A DNA stretch of 64,000 nt, taken from assembly GCA_016714935.1 (NCBI GenBank), contig JADKBU010000009.1:1-64000 (forward strand). The letters are read 5' to 3'. Made by a program: the position numbers and the translations under genes. The notes beneath the pieces were generated by a model. The model was given only the letters and a program-made list of their open reading frames with translations. It had not been told where the DNA came from and made no database searches. Numbering within the stretch: position 1 is the first letter of the stretch; each line of letters begins with the position of its first letter. The DNA comes from Candidatus Accumulibacter propinquus (GTDB taxonomy: Bacteria > Pseudomonadota > Gammaproteobacteria > Burkholderiales > Rhodocyclaceae). Shown in pieces: positions 45,106-55,047 of the stretch.

Positions 45106-45633
45106 ATGCCCACCCTCTGCATTTCCTCGCGCGTGCGCCGCGGCGGCCCGGCCGGCAGTTTCCGGCTGCTCGCAGCGCTGCTCTTCACCGGCACGATGGC
45201 TCCGGCACTGGCCGAGGGCATCGAACCCCCGACCAAGGGACAAACCGTTTACGTGCCAATTTACTCGGAGATCAGGCACGGCAATGTCGCATCATCAGGC
45301 AAATCGGACAGCACACTGATGTCGGTACTGGTGAGCGTCCGCAACACCGACCCCAGCAACCCGATCCGGGTCGTCGCCGCGCCGTACTACAACACCGATG
45401 GCGTCCTGATTCGCAACTCGGTGCAGACGCCAAGAGTCATCGCCCCGTTCGGCACCTTCGAACTGTTCGTCGAACTGCGCGAGAACGCCGGGGGTTCCGG
45501 AGCCAATTATGCGATCAAGTGGGATGCCGCCACGCCGGTTTCCCCGCCGACCATCGAGGCCCTGCACTCGAAGTTCCAGGCGGGCTATTCGGTCGCCTTC
45601 ATTTCGCGGGGACGTGCCATTTCGGAGCCTTGA
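45106..45633 (+). CDS. Exported DUF3124 protein
   Basis: 175 residues from the ATG at 45106 (AAGGAGACTGTC upstream); a 22-residue extension overlapping the FAH stop is less likely. A signal peptide (RLLAALLFTGTMAPALAEG) is followed by a DUF3124 domain: VYVPIYSEIRHG, VSVRNTDPSNPIRVVAAPYYNTDG, GGSGANYAIKWD, VAFISRGRAI. The family is a small periplasmic beta protein without known function, sometimes near metal or signalling genes. Confidence 0.85.
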   Translation: MPTLCISSRVRRGGPAGSFRLLAALLFTGTMAPALAEGIEPPTKGQTVYVPIYSEIRHGNVASSGKSDSTLMSVLVSVRNTDPSNPIRVVAAPYYNTDGVLIRNSVQTPRVIAPFGTFELFVELRENAGGSGANYAIKWDAATPVSPPTIEALHSKFQAGYSVAFISRGRAISEP

Positions 45634-45691
45634 GCATGCCGCGCAACCCGCACATGGACCCCGCAGATGTCGGCTGCCGGCACTGATCTCG

Positions 45692-46312
45692 ATGCCCGAT
45701 ACACTGCGCGTGATCAAACTCACGACGACGCCGGACGACCACCGCATTGCGCAACTCGCGGCAGCGGCGATCGGTCTGTCCTTGATCGACGCGGCAATCC
45801 CGCTGCCACTGCCCGGAATCAAACCTGGCCTGGCCAACATCGTGACGCTGATTGTCCTGTCCCGCTACGGCTGGGTCGCAGCCGCCTGGGTCAGCGGTCT
45901 GCGGGTCTTTGCCGGCAGTCTGCTGCTGGGATATTTTCTCTCGCCGGGGTTTTTCATGAGCCTCACCGGCGCGCTCTTCAGTCTGCTCATGCTGGCCATG
46001 GCAATGCGCCTGCCACGCCGCTACTTCGGGCCCGTCAGTTGGAGCATCCTGGCCGCCTTTGCCCATATCGGGGGACAACTGCTGCTGGCCAGGCTGTGGC
46101 TCATTCCACATGATGGCCTGTTTTTTCTGGTGCCCTTTTTCGCAATGGCGGCACTCGTTTTCGGCCTCATCAACGGTCTCGTCGCCGCGCGTCTGCTTCT
46201 GGAGTTGCCGGCCAACGCCCTTCCGTGCAATGGCCACCCAGACCCTGAACAGAATTACCCCGTCGTATCCCCTCCGCCATTGTCCCGTGCGCGGGACAAC
46301 GGCGAACCCTGA
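45692..46312 (+). CDS. Gx transporter family membrane protein
   Basis: 206 residues from the ATG at 45692. It has about five membrane helices and matches the Gx transporter family (earlier called heptaprenyl diphosphate synthase component I): LPLPLPGIKPGLANIVTLIVLSRYG near the N-terminus, GYFLSPGFFMSLTGALFSLLMLA in the middle. It resembles the substrate-binding S component of energy-coupling transporters, and the vitamin or ligand is not known. The N-terminal hydrophilic part and the 35-residue tail are unlike the family. Confidence 0.83.
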   Translation: MPDTLRVIKLTTTPDDHRIAQLAAAAIGLSLIDAAIPLPLPGIKPGLANIVTLIVLSRYGWVAAAWVSGLRVFAGSLLLGYFLSPGFFMSLTGALFSLLMLAMAMRLPRRYFGPVSWSILAAFAHIGGQLLLARLWLIPHDGLFFLVPFFAMAALVFGLINGLVAARLLLELPANALPCNGHPDPEQNYPVVSPPPLSRARDNGEP

Positions 46313-46345
46313 AACCCTTGCACATTGACGCCAGTGAGATCGAAA

Positions 46346-46963
46346 ATGCCCGCCACCATCTGCCTGGCCTTCACCGGCGCCTCGGGCATGCCCTACGGGG
46401 TGCGCTTGCTCGAATGCCTGCTGGCAGCCGGGTGTCGTGTTCAGCTCTTGTATTCGCAGGTCGCGCAGATTGTCGCCAGGCAGGAAATCGGGCTGGAGCT
46501 GCCAGCGCGAGCGAGTGAGGCACGCGCCAGTCTGCAGCAACGCTATGCCACCTTGCCCGGCACGCTCGAGGTATATGGCCGGGAGGAGTGGTTCGCACCG
46601 CTGGCCAGTGGCTCCAATCCACCCGACGCCATGGTTGTCTGCCCATGCTCGATGGGAACGCTGGCGGCAATCGCGCAGGGACTGGCGAGCAGGCTGATCG
46701 AACGTGCCGCCGACGTGGTTCTCAAGGAGGGACGCAAGCTGGTTCTGGTACCGCGCGAGACGCCCCTGTCGGCGATCCATCTGGAAAACATGCTGCGCCT
46801 GTCCAGGGCTGGAGCCGTGATCCTGCCTCCCAATCCAGGGTTCTATCATCATCCCCGCCATGTCGAGGACATGGTTGACTTCGTGGTCGCCCGTATCCTC
46901 GATCAACTGCAGGTCAGCCATACCCTGCTGCAGCGCTGGGGAGAGGCGGAACCCGCCAGGTGA
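46346..46963 (+). CDS. ubiX: Flavin prenyltransferase UbiX
   Basis: 205 residues from the ATG at 46346 (ICLAFTGASGMPYGVRLLE). Prenylates FMN to the cofactor used by UbiD decarboxylase in ubiquinone synthesis. FMN and phosphate sites are in FTGASGMPYG, VCPCSMGTLAAIAQGLAS, IERAADVVLKEGRKLVLVPRETPLSAIHLENML and LPPNPGFYHHP. The spacer (RASEARASLQQRY) is typical. UbiD is not in the window. Confidence 0.95.
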   Translation: MPATICLAFTGASGMPYGVRLLECLLAAGCRVQLLYSQVAQIVARQEIGLELPARASEARASLQQRYATLPGTLEVYGREEWFAPLASGSNPPDAMVVCPCSMGTLAAIAQGLASRLIERAADVVLKEGRKLVLVPRETPLSAIHLENMLRLSRAGAVILPPNPGFYHHPRHVEDMVDFVVARILDQLQVSHTLLQRWGEAEPAR

Positions 46964-47111
46964 GCGCCGCTGACGCCGCGCACCGGCCCCCGGCGGCAAC
47001 GCCGTTTGATCGGCAGCCGATGGGAAATCCCGTGTTACGCGCTCAGCGTCAGGCCCTGCTGCAAGCACACAGCGTCCCGGTCTGGCTGTCGTTGCGGAGG
47101 CCACGGGTTCA

Positions 47112-48332
47112 GTGACCGATACAACCCGCGCTCCGCTGGCGCTGGTAGCCTTGTTCTGTGCCGCAGAAACCTTCTCGATGGCCGGATTTGCACTGGTACC
47201 CTCGCTTCTGCCACGGCTTTCGGAGCAATGGTCGCTATCCGCGACGGAAGGCGGCTGGCTCGGCGGCATCTTCTTTCTCGGCTATATCCTCGCCGTTCCG
47301 CTGTTGGTCAGTCTGACCGATCGCCTTGACGCCAGGCGGGTCTACCTGGCCTGCGCTGGCTTGAGCGGAATCGCACTGGCCGGCTTTGCCAGCCTCGCGG
47401 ACAGCCTTTCGGCCGCCCTGTGCTGGTGGTCGCTCGCCGGCCTGGGCCTGGCTGGCACCTACATGCCGGGCCTCAAGGCGATGACCGATCGCTTGCCGGT
47501 AGCCGTGCAATCGCGAGCAACCGCGTTCTACACCGCCACCTTCGGTGTCGGCGTGGGGCTTTCGTATCTCTGGATCGAACTGCTGCAGGGACTCATGCCC
47601 TGGCCTTCGCTGTTCGCTGTCGCGGCCGCTGGTGCCGCGTTGTCCGTGCTGCTGGTCTGGCGCGGCGTCTCACCGGGCAAGTCATCACTGCGACCCAGAG
47701 TCGGGCACGGCCAGTGGCGCAATGTCTTGCACGACAGACGCATCCTGGCGTTCTGCGGCGGCTATTTCGGACACAATTGGGAGCTCTTTGGCTTCCGGGC
47801 CTGGCTGGTGGCCTACCTGACCTGGATGCACGCCATGTCGCCTGACGCATGGACCGCAAGACCAGGGTGGATTGCCGCACTGGCGACCTTCCTGGCGGTG
47901 CCCGCCAGCATTCTCGGCAACGAAGGCGCGCAACACTGGGGCCGCAAGCGCTGGCTGCAGAGCGTGATGCCATTGTCTTGCATTCTGGCGCTCATCGTCG
48001 GCTTGTCGGGTAGTCAGTCGAGCCGCTTGCTGGTGCCCGTGATCCTCGTTTACGCTGCGAGCATGAACCTCGACTCGGCGGCGCTGACCGCCGGTCTGCT
48101 CACCGAAACCCCGCCCGAGCAACGCGGCACGGCGCTCGCACTGTATTCGTCGATCGGCTTTGCCGGCGGGTTCATCGGGCCCGTGGCCTTCGGAGCTGCA
48201 CTTGACGCCTTCGGTCGCAACACTCACGCCGGCTGGGCTGCCGGTTTCGTGACCCTGGCCTGCGGAGTCGGCTGCGGGCGCTGGGCGATTGGCCGAATCG
48301 AAAGCCAGGGGAGCGGCATCGGGCGACAGTAG
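47112..48332 (+). CDS. Major facilitator superfamily transporter
   Basis: 406 residues from the GTG at 47112, with about twelve membrane helices and the MFS loop motif between helices 2 and 3 (LTDRLDARRVYLAC). Segments such as LAGTYMPGLKAMTDRLP and AASMNLDSAALTAGLLTETPPEQRGTALALYSSIGFAGGF are typical of the family. The substrate is unknown; closest general type is the cyanate/nitrate-like or sugar exporter group, with no firm basis for choosing. It stands 148 bp after ubiX. Confidence 0.88.
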   Translation: MTDTTRAPLALVALFCAAETFSMAGFALVPSLLPRLSEQWSLSATEGGWLGGIFFLGYILAVPLLVSLTDRLDARRVYLACAGLSGIALAGFASLADSLSAALCWWSLAGLGLAGTYMPGLKAMTDRLPVAVQSRATAFYTATFGVGVGLSYLWIELLQGLMPWPSLFAVAAAGAALSVLLVWRGVSPGKSSLRPRVGHGQWRNVLHDRRILAFCGGYFGHNWELFGFRAWLVAYLTWMHAMSPDAWTARPGWIAALATFLAVPASILGNEGAQHWGRKRWLQSVMPLSCILALIVGLSGSQSSRLLVPVILVYAASMNLDSAALTAGLLTETPPEQRGTALALYSSIGFAGGFIGPVAFGAALDAFGRNTHAGWAAGFVTLACGVGCGRWAIGRIESQGSGIGRQ

Positions 48333-48437
48333 CCCGCAGAACAAACTCGTGTTCAGGCCACAAGGATATCCCTGCGCAAGATCCCCGGTCGCGCAGGTGG
48401 CCTTGCCTTTGCTTGGGAAGTCTTGCAGTATTCTCGC

Positions 48438-51400
48438 ATGACCTCACCGAATTCGCTCGCCAGAAACCGTCGTCAGCGCAAGACACTGCTGCTGGTCCTC
48501 GGCTTACTGGTCCTCCTGGTTGTGCAACTCCTCGCTTATCAACTCTGGCTGAGCTACCGCGAGGAAATTCATGATGCCGAGACGAGGACCCGCAGCTATG
48601 CGGCCATCTTCGAAACCCGCCTCGACGCTACGCTACGCCGCACCGATGCCATTCTGCAGGGGATGACCCGTCACATCCCGGCACGGGCACTCTCCCGCCA
48701 GGCCTCGTCCGCCTACATCGGCGAAATGACCAGCGAACTCGACTCCCAACTGCTCAATTTCAGCGAACTCGTCGGCCTGCGCGTTTTCGATGTCGAGGGC
48801 GAGTTGCTGTACAGCTCGGATTGGGCCAACACCCCGCGCATCAACGTCGCCGACCGGCCATACTTCCGCGCCCTGCAGGACAAGCCACAAAATGGTCTGG
48901 TGTTCTCCGAAGTCATCGTGTCACGCGCCACGGACCGCCCCAGTCTGATTGTCGCCAGCCCACTGCGCGATGCGGATGGCGTCTTTCGCGGCATCGTTAC
49001 CGCGGTACTCAACCTTGACCTCTACGCGGAGATCTTCCGCTCGGTGGACGTCGGAAGCGATGGGGTCATCTCCTTTCGCCGCAGCGACGACCACCGGCAA
49101 GTGGTACGCTGGCCGTCGGTACCCACCCAGACAATTTTCCACCGGCTCGAACGCTATCCCTTCTATTTCATTATCGGCATCAGTCGCGATGAGTTGCTGG
49201 CCGGTTGGCGGACACGCGCCCTGGTGGTGGGGGTTTCAGGGCTGCTGTTGCTGATGCTCCTGGCGGGACTGCTACGCCGCCTGTGGCACAGCGAGCAGCG
49301 CGAGGCCAAGGTATTGGCCGACCTGATCGACAGCGAACAACAACAACGAGCCAACAGCCAGCGGCTCGAGATATTCGAACGCCTGGCAGAAAATGCCGGA
49401 CAGGGAATCGGCATGGCTCACCCGGAAGGCACCATCCTCTATGCCAACCCGGCGCTTCGCCAGATGCTCGGAATACCCCTCGACGCGACATGCAGCACGT
49501 ACTCCTTCACGCAGTTCTACAGCGGGGAGAACGCCACGAGATTGCACGAAGAGGTGCTGCCAAACGTTCTCTCGTTGGGGCGGTGGACAGGTGAACTGGA
49601 CTTGTCCGCGCTCGACGGACGGCGGATCCCGACGATCCATACCTTGTTCGTCGTCCACGACGTGGCTGGTGACGATCCGATCATCGCCAATGTGCTCGCC
49701 GACCTCAGCGAGCGGCAACAGATGGAGGAAACCAACCGCCAGTTGCTGGCCGAAATGGAAACGCTCCTCGCCAACGCACTGGTAGGCATCGTACACCTGC
49801 GGCACCGTCGAGTGGTTTCGTGCAACCGGCGTCTTGAGGAGATCTTCGGCTATCTCCCGGGGGAACTGATCGGCAGAACGTCCGAATGCTTTTACCCTTC
49901 GAACGAGGTCTTCGAACAGATCGGTACCCGGGCTTACGGCATCGTCGCCGAAGGCCGAAATTTCCGGGCCGAACTGATGCTGAGACGCAAGGATGGCAGC
50001 CTCTTCTGGGGCGTGCTGACCGGACGGGCCATCGACCCCAGCCAACCACAGGAAGGCAGCATCTGGGTCTACGCCGACATCTCGGAGCAGCGTCAGGCGG
50101 AGGAAGAATCCCAGAACCTGTTGCAGGCTGTGGAACAAAGCCCCGTGGCCATCGTCATCACCAACCGCAATGCCGAGATCGAGTACGTCAATCCGAGCTT
50201 CACGCGCGTAACCGGTTATACGCGGCTTGAAGCGATCGGCCAGAACCCGCGCATTCTGAAATCCGGCCTGGTCCCTCTTGAAACCTACAAGACGCTGTGG
50301 CAAACCTTGCTCGCGGGCAAGGTCTGGAACGGCCTTCTCCACAACCGGCGCAAGAATGGCGAACTGTTCTGGGAAAAGGCCTCGATTGCCCCGGTATTCG
50401 GCGATCACGGCGAGGTGACGCACTATCTGGCAGTCAAGGAAGACGTCACCGAGCGCCTGCAAGCGGAGAAGCTGCTGCGCGAGAGCGAGGAGGCCTTCCG
50501 CCACCTCTTCGAAGACGCCAAGGACCCCCTGCTGCTGCTCCAGGATGGACACTTCATCGACTGCAACACAGCCACCCTGGAACTTCTCGGCTACCCTTCC
50601 AAGGCCGAGTTTCTCGGACGCAACCCGGAAGACATCTCGCCGGCCTGCCAACCCGACGGCCAGTCATCGAAGGAGAAAGCCGCAGCGATGATGGCTACCG
50701 CACATCGCTGCGGCTACCACCGTTTCGAGTGGACGCACCAGCGCGGGGACGGCACACCGGTTCCGGTCGAGGTCACGCTGACCCCGATCACCCTGCGTGG
50801 CGAGGTGATCTTGCACACCCTGTGGCGCGACATCAGCGACCGGCGCATCACCGAAACGCGCTTGCGCCTGCTGGCCGGGGTTTTCGAACACAGTGCCGAA
50901 GCGATCATGGTCAGCGACCGGGACAACCGCATTCTGGAAGTCAACAAGGCCTTCTGTCGCCTCACCGGCTACAGTGCCGAGGAAGTCCGCGGCAAGGATC
51001 CACGTCTCCTGTCTTCCGGGCGATCGGCTCCGGAAGAGTATCGAGCGATGTGGCATTCGATCACCTGCAGTGGCCACTGGCAAGGCGAGATCTGGGATCG
51101 CCGCAAGGATGGCAGCGTGTACCCGAAATGGCTCTCGATTTCGACCATGCGCGCTGCCGATGGCGACATCGAACACTATATCGGCAGCTTCGTCGACATC
51201 TCGGAGCGCAAGGCTGCCGAAGAAAAGATCAGTCATCTGGCACATTTCGACACTCTGACCGACCTGCCCAACCGCTCCAACCTGCAGGGCCGGCTCGATC
51301 AGGTCCTGGCCTCGGCGCGACGAGACGGCCATCGCCACCCGGTAGCCGTGATGTTCCTTGATCTCGACCGCTTCAAGAATATCAACGACACTCTCGGTCA

Positions 51401-52529
51401 CCACGTCGGCGATGCGCTGTTGCTCGAAGTGTCCAAGAGGCTGACGGCAAGCGTGCGCGAGAGCGACGTGGTGGCACGCCTTGGCGGCGACGAGTTCGTC
51501 GTCGTATTGACCGGGGCCGACGCCGTTGCTGCCGAGCGAGTGGCGGCGAAAGTGCTCAAGGCCCTGTCGCAACCGTGTCAAATCGACGGGCATGGGCTGC
51601 ATACGACGTCGAGCATTGGCATTGCCGTCTTCCCCGGAGATGGCGAAACCGTCGAAATCCTGATGCGCAATGCCGACGCCGCGATGTATCACGCGAAATC
51701 GGCCGGACGCAACAACGTGCAGTTCTTTACCGCGAGCATGAACGAGGCCGCCAGGGACCGACGACAACTCGAGGAAGATCTGCATCTGGCCCTGCAGCAG
51801 GGCCAGTTTGTACTGCATTACCAACCGCAGATCGACGCCCAGCAGCGTGTTTTCGGAACCGAGGTGCTGCTGCGTTGGCAGCATCCCGAACACGGGCTGG
51901 TCGCACCGGCCAGATTCATCCCCTTGGCCGAAGACACCGGGCTGATCGTGCCGATCGGGCACTGGGTACTGGAAACCGCCTGCGCACAGATCACCGCGTG
52001 GGCAACCGATGCCCGGACTCGCGAGTTGCAGGTGGCGGTCAACGTCAGCGCACGCCAGTTCCGCCAAGCCGATTTCGTCGACCAACTACGGGAGCTACTG
52101 GAGCGTAGCGGCGCCGAGCCGACACGCCTGAAACTCGAACTGACCGAGAGCCTGGTGCTGGACAACGTCGCCGATACCATCGCCAAGATGCATGCCATCA
52201 AGCTGCTTGGCGTAACTTTCTCGATGGACGACTTCGGCACCGGCTATTCTTCGCTTTCCTACCTGACCCGGTTACCGCTCGACCAGCTCAAGATCGACCG
52301 GGCATTCGTCCGCCGCCTCCCGGACAACCAGAACGACGCGGTAATCGCTCAGACCATCGTCACCATGGGACGCAGCCTCGGCCTGAAGGTGATTGCCGAG
52401 GGGGTGGAAAATGAAGCCCAACGCCAGTTCCTTGCCAATCACGGCTGCCACGGCTACCAGGGCTTCCTCTTCAGCCGCCCCTTGCCGGTCGAAGCTTTCG
52501 AACAGTTCCTGAGGGAGAAGCCGATCTGA
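48438..52529 (+). CDS. Membrane multi-PAS GGDEF-EAL cyclic di-GMP regulator
   Basis: 1363 residues from the ATG at 48438. Layout: membrane helix (about 20–42), a periplasmic Cache-like sensor (about 50–270, with LRVFDVEGELLYSSDW and NVADRPYFRALQ), membrane helix (about 285–300), five PAS/PAC units (about 330–935), GGDEF (about 945–1100, with intact RLGGDEFVVVL) and EAL (about 1115–1360). The EAL core has EVLLRW in place of EALxRW but keeps DDFGTGYSSLSYL, KIDRAFV, IAEGVENEAQ and GYQGFLFS, so it is probably active. It should both make and break cyclic di-GMP in response to external and internal signals. Stand-alone gene. Confidence 0.95.
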   Translation: MTSPNSLARNRRQRKTLLLVLGLLVLLVVQLLAYQLWLSYREEIHDAETRTRSYAAIFETRLDATLRRTDAILQGMTRHIPARALSRQASSAYIGEMTSELDSQLLNFSELVGLRVFDVEGELLYSSDWANTPRINVADRPYFRALQDKPQNGLVFSEVIVSRATDRPSLIVASPLRDADGVFRGIVTAVLNLDLYAEIFRSVDVGSDGVISFRRSDDHRQVVRWPSVPTQTIFHRLERYPFYFIIGISRDELLAGWRTRALVVGVSGLLLLMLLAGLLRRLWHSEQREAKVLADLIDSEQQQRANSQRLEIFERLAENAGQGIGMAHPEGTILYANPALRQMLGIPLDATCSTYSFTQFYSGENATRLHEEVLPNVLSLGRWTGELDLSALDGRRIPTIHTLFVVHDVAGDDPIIANVLADLSERQQMEETNRQLLAEMETLLANALVGIVHLRHRRVVSCNRRLEEIFGYLPGELIGRTSECFYPSNEVFEQIGTRAYGIVAEGRNFRAELMLRRKDGSLFWGVLTGRAIDPSQPQEGSIWVYADISEQRQAEEESQNLLQAVEQSPVAIVITNRNAEIEYVNPSFTRVTGYTRLEAIGQNPRILKSGLVPLETYKTLWQTLLAGKVWNGLLHNRRKNGELFWEKASIAPVFGDHGEVTHYLAVKEDVTERLQAEKLLRESEEAFRHLFEDAKDPLLLLQDGHFIDCNTATLELLGYPSKAEFLGRNPEDISPACQPDGQSSKEKAAAMMATAHRCGYHRFEWTHQRGDGTPVPVEVTLTPITLRGEVILHTLWRDISDRRITETRLRLLAGVFEHSAEAIMVSDRDNRILEVNKAFCRLTGYSAEEVRGKDPRLLSSGRSAPEEYRAMWHSITCSGHWQGEIWDRRKDGSVYPKWLSISTMRAADGDIEHYIGSFVDISERKAAEEKISHLAHFDTLTDLPNRSNLQGRLDQVLASARRDGHRHPVAVMFLDLDRFKNINDTLGHHVGDALLLEVSKRLTASVRESDVVARLGGDEFVVVLTGADAVAAERVAAKVLKALSQPCQIDGHGLHTTSSIGIAVFPGDGETVEILMRNADAAMYHAKSAGRNNVQFFTASMNEAARDRRQLEEDLHLALQQGQFVLHYQPQIDAQQRVFGTEVLLRWQHPEHGLVAPARFIPLAEDTGLIVPIGHWVLETACAQITAWATDARTRELQVAVNVSARQFRQADFVDQLRELLERSGAEPTRLKLELTESLVLDNVADTIAKMHAIKLLGVTFSMDDFGTGYSSLSYLTRLPLDQLKIDRAFVRRLPDNQNDAVIAQTIVTMGRSLGLKVIAEGVENEAQRQFLANHGCHGYQGFLFSRPLPVEAFEQFLREKPI

Positions 52530-52561
52530 CCCGCCGGCACCCGAGCCGGCAGGCTGTCGGA

Positions 52562-53656
52562 TCAACCTTGCAGAGGCAGCGTCAGCAACAGCTTCTTGAT
52601 CGGCATCGGCAATGCCGCCGCAGCGACGTTCTCCAGAGGCAGCCATTGCCAACGCACTTCCATTGCCCGCAGGCCTGCGATTTCGACCTTGCAGAGCAGC
52701 ACATCGATGGTCAGACGGAAGTGCGTGAAGGCGTGGGTAACTGGCGGCAGGCTTTGTGTATCCACCAGACGACAGCCCTGGTTCTCGGCGAAACGTTCGG
52801 CAGATTCGCCTGACCATTCAGGCAAGCTCAGCAGACCACCCCAGATGCCACTAGGCGGGCGACGTTCGAGCAGCACTCGTCGGCCATCGCAAAACAGCAA
52901 CAGGCGGCTGAGACGTTGCGGCAGCACCTTTGGTTTCGGGCGTTGAGGAAAGTCGGTTTGCCGACCCTCGTACCGGGCGACGCAGATTCCCTGCAAAGGA
53001 CAAGTGTCGCAACTGGGCTTGCGACGGCTGCAGACAGTGGCCCCGAGATCCATCATCCCTTGGGTATAGGTTTCGATGTCGCTTTCCGGGAGTAGCGATT
53101 CGGCCAGATCCCACAACACGCGTGCGTCGCGTGCCGGCGAGTCGCCACCGGCGATACCGAAGCAACGCCCGAGCACGCGCCTGACGTTGCCATCGAGAAT
53201 GGCTGCCCGACTGCCAAAGGCAAAAACGCTGATCGCCGCCGCGGTGGAGCGGCCAATTCCAGGCAGTTGGGCATTGTCGGCCGGTTCGGCAGAGAAGCCC
53301 CCGCCACGCTCGTGGACAAGGATTTGCGCGCAGCGGTGCAAATTTCGTGCGCGCGCATAATAGCCAAGACCAGACCACTGTTCCAGCACGCTCTCGAGCG
53401 GCGCTGCGGCAAGCACTTCCAGCGTCGGAAAGCGTTCCAGAAATCGAGCAAAATACGGAATCACGCTGCGCACCTGCGTTTGCTGCAGCATGACCTCGGA
53501 TAGCCAGATGCGGTAGGCGTCGCCGCCCTGCTGCCATGGCAGGTCGTGACGACCGCTCATCTTCTGCCAGGCGATCACCCGTTCGGAGAAACTCGGGACG
53601 AAGGACGACCGAGCCGCCTTCATCCCCGAGGCAACAACCTCTGGCGTGCTGCCCAT
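52562..53656 (-). CDS. mutY: A/G-specific adenine glycosylase
   Basis: 364 residues. Removes adenine mispaired with 8-oxoguanine. Catalytic Glu in SEVMLQQTQV, helix-hairpin-helix LPGIGRSTAAAI with the following catalytic Asp (AILDGNVRRVLGR), the iron-sulfur cluster cysteines CSRRKPSCDTCPLQGIC (C-x6-C-x2-C-x5-C) and a C-terminal NUDIX-like recognition domain (LLERRPPSGIWGGLLSLPEW). The start at 53656 gives a short N-terminal extension (MGSTPEVVASG) that may be trimmed; FVPSFSERVIAWQ is where homology begins. Confidence 0.95.
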   Translation of the reverse strand: MGSTPEVVASGMKAARSSFVPSFSERVIAWQKMSGRHDLPWQQGGDAYRIWLSEVMLQQTQVRSVIPYFARFLERFPTLEVLAAAPLESVLEQWSGLGYYARARNLHRCAQILVHERGGGFSAEPADNAQLPGIGRSTAAAISVFAFGSRAAILDGNVRRVLGRCFGIAGGDSPARDARVLWDLAESLLPESDIETYTQGMMDLGATVCSRRKPSCDTCPLQGICVARYEGRQTDFPQRPKPKVLPQRLSRLLLFCDGRRVLLERRPPSGIWGGLLSLPEWSGESAERFAENQGCRLVDTQSLPPVTHAFTHFRLTIDVLLCKVEIAGLRAMEVRWQWLPLENVAAAALPMPIKKLLLTLPLQG

Positions 53657-53978
53657 CGGCCTAAAAACGATGACAAGGGTCGATCTGCGGACTCACTTCA
53701 GCAACCTGACACCGACCACCCGCATGGCGCCGGGCCAGCAGAATCGTCTCGACACGCGCCGGTCGCACGGCGATAATCACGAACCTGGGCCGATAGTCGG
53801 CGCGCCGCATCCACTGCTTGTGCAGGGAACCGACTCAAGGGCATGCAAGCGCTGGCGATGTGCTTTGTGACGCACTCCAAGGCTGCAGGTGACATCGCGG
53901 AAGTCTCTCCTTTCTCTATCGACCGGGAATCTTAGCATGCCTCGACAACATCTCCGGATTGCCTGATGAACCTTACTC
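53657..53978. other. Intergenic region between mutY and flavin reductase
   Basis: 322 bp. A 65-codon minus-strand frame (53895–53698, MSPAALECVTKHIASAC) starts 12 bases after GGAG and could be a small protein, but no family resemblance or conserved pattern is visible. A second open frame on the plus strand looks random. Confidence 0.35.
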
Positions 53979-54539
53979 TTGCCTCTCCGGAGTGCCCGGA
54001 AGCAGCAACGCTCACCCCGCCCTGCGGGGACTGGTGAAGTTGGCCGTTCGCTGGCAGCGAGCGAGTTGATCTGCCTTGATTTTCGCGAGGCCTTGGGGTG
54101 CTTTGCCACCGGCGTCACGGTGCTGACCGCGCTTACCCCTGACGGGGAGCCAATCGGAGTGACGATCAGTTCGTTCAACTCCGTTTCGCTGCAACCGCCC
54201 CTGATCCTCTGGAGCTTGGCATGCGCCTCGCCCAGACTGGAGGCCTTCCGACTGGCCAGGCATTATGCAGTGAACGTCCTGACGGCAGATCAACAATGGC
54301 TCTCCGACTGCTTTGCCAAGCGCGAGGATGACCGTTTCCGCGAGGTGGAGTTCACTGCAGGGTTGGCCAGCGTGCCACTGATCAAGCACTGTTCGGCGTG
54401 GTTCGAGTGCCGCAACGAAGCGCAGTACCCCGGCGGCGACCACCTGATTTTCGTGGGTCGTGTCGAGCGCTTCGCCCGTGGTGAGCCGGCAGCGCCCCTG
54501 CTCTTCCATGCCGGCCGCTATCGGCGAATCAGCGATTAG
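53979..54539 (+). CDS. Flavin reductase-like FMN-binding protein
   Basis: Up to 186 residues from a TTG at 53979; homology begins at DFREALGCFATGVTVLTALTPDG (about 54075), so a TTG at 54066 is another possible start. The flavin-reductase domain includes GVTISSFNSVSLQPPLILWSLA (FMN phosphate loop), FAVNVL-like YAVNVLTADQQWLSDCFAKRED and GDHLIFVGRVERF. Such proteins reduce FMN with NAD(P)H for partner monooxygenases. An ATG at 53965 lies one frame away and gives only 23 codons, so a start-region indel is possible. Confidence 0.85.
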   Translation: MPLRSARKQQRSPRPAGTGEVGRSLAASELICLDFREALGCFATGVTVLTALTPDGEPIGVTISSFNSVSLQPPLILWSLACASPRLEAFRLARHYAVNVLTADQQWLSDCFAKREDDRFREVEFTAGLASVPLIKHCSAWFECRNEAQYPGGDHLIFVGRVERFARGEPAAPLLFHAGRYRRISD

Positions 54540-55047
54540 ACTGGCGGTCGATGCTGCCCGCGCGTCTGCGTTCGCGCGGCCAGACTGCCGCCGGCACGCC
54601 TGTAGCGAAAGGCGATGACCACGGCGCACCACAGCAAGTATCGCCGCGCAACTCCCTCCGCAATAGTTTCGGCAATGCCCTCCGGGCAGATTGCCTGGTA
54701 TTCGCCCCCCGAAAGCACCGCACAATAGCCAGCGTCAAAAAGGCGAGAAAATCTGCCGTTACGGGATATGGACGGAATAGGCGATCGTCGCCGCAGAACG
54801 TACCGACGCCGCGCTCTTGCAAGAATTAATGCTCACCCACGTCCGGTAAAAAACCAGATGCAGCGCTGGACTGCGTTGACGGAAAATGGCGCGCATTGCT
54901 TCCGCTGTGACGCATTTTTTCAGCGTTGTCAGCGTGGATTTATCCGGAACGGACAAATACCTGGCCAATGTGTTTGGAGGTTGATCCCGGGGCTGTTGCA
55001 ATTATTGGATTTTGGTGTATAAAGCGATTTTCTTCAAGGAGAAGTAT
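54540..55047. other. Long leader region upstream of H-NS-like gene
   Basis: 508 bp without a convincing gene; the right half is A/T-rich compared with the surroundings, as is common upstream of H-NS-family genes. Confidence 0.5.
54996..55023 (+). promoter_or_regulatory. Likely sigma-70 promoter of the H-NS-like gene
   Basis: TTGCAA (54996–55001), a 16-bp A/T-rich spacer and TATAAA (55018–55023), 25 bp before the start codon. Confidence 0.6.
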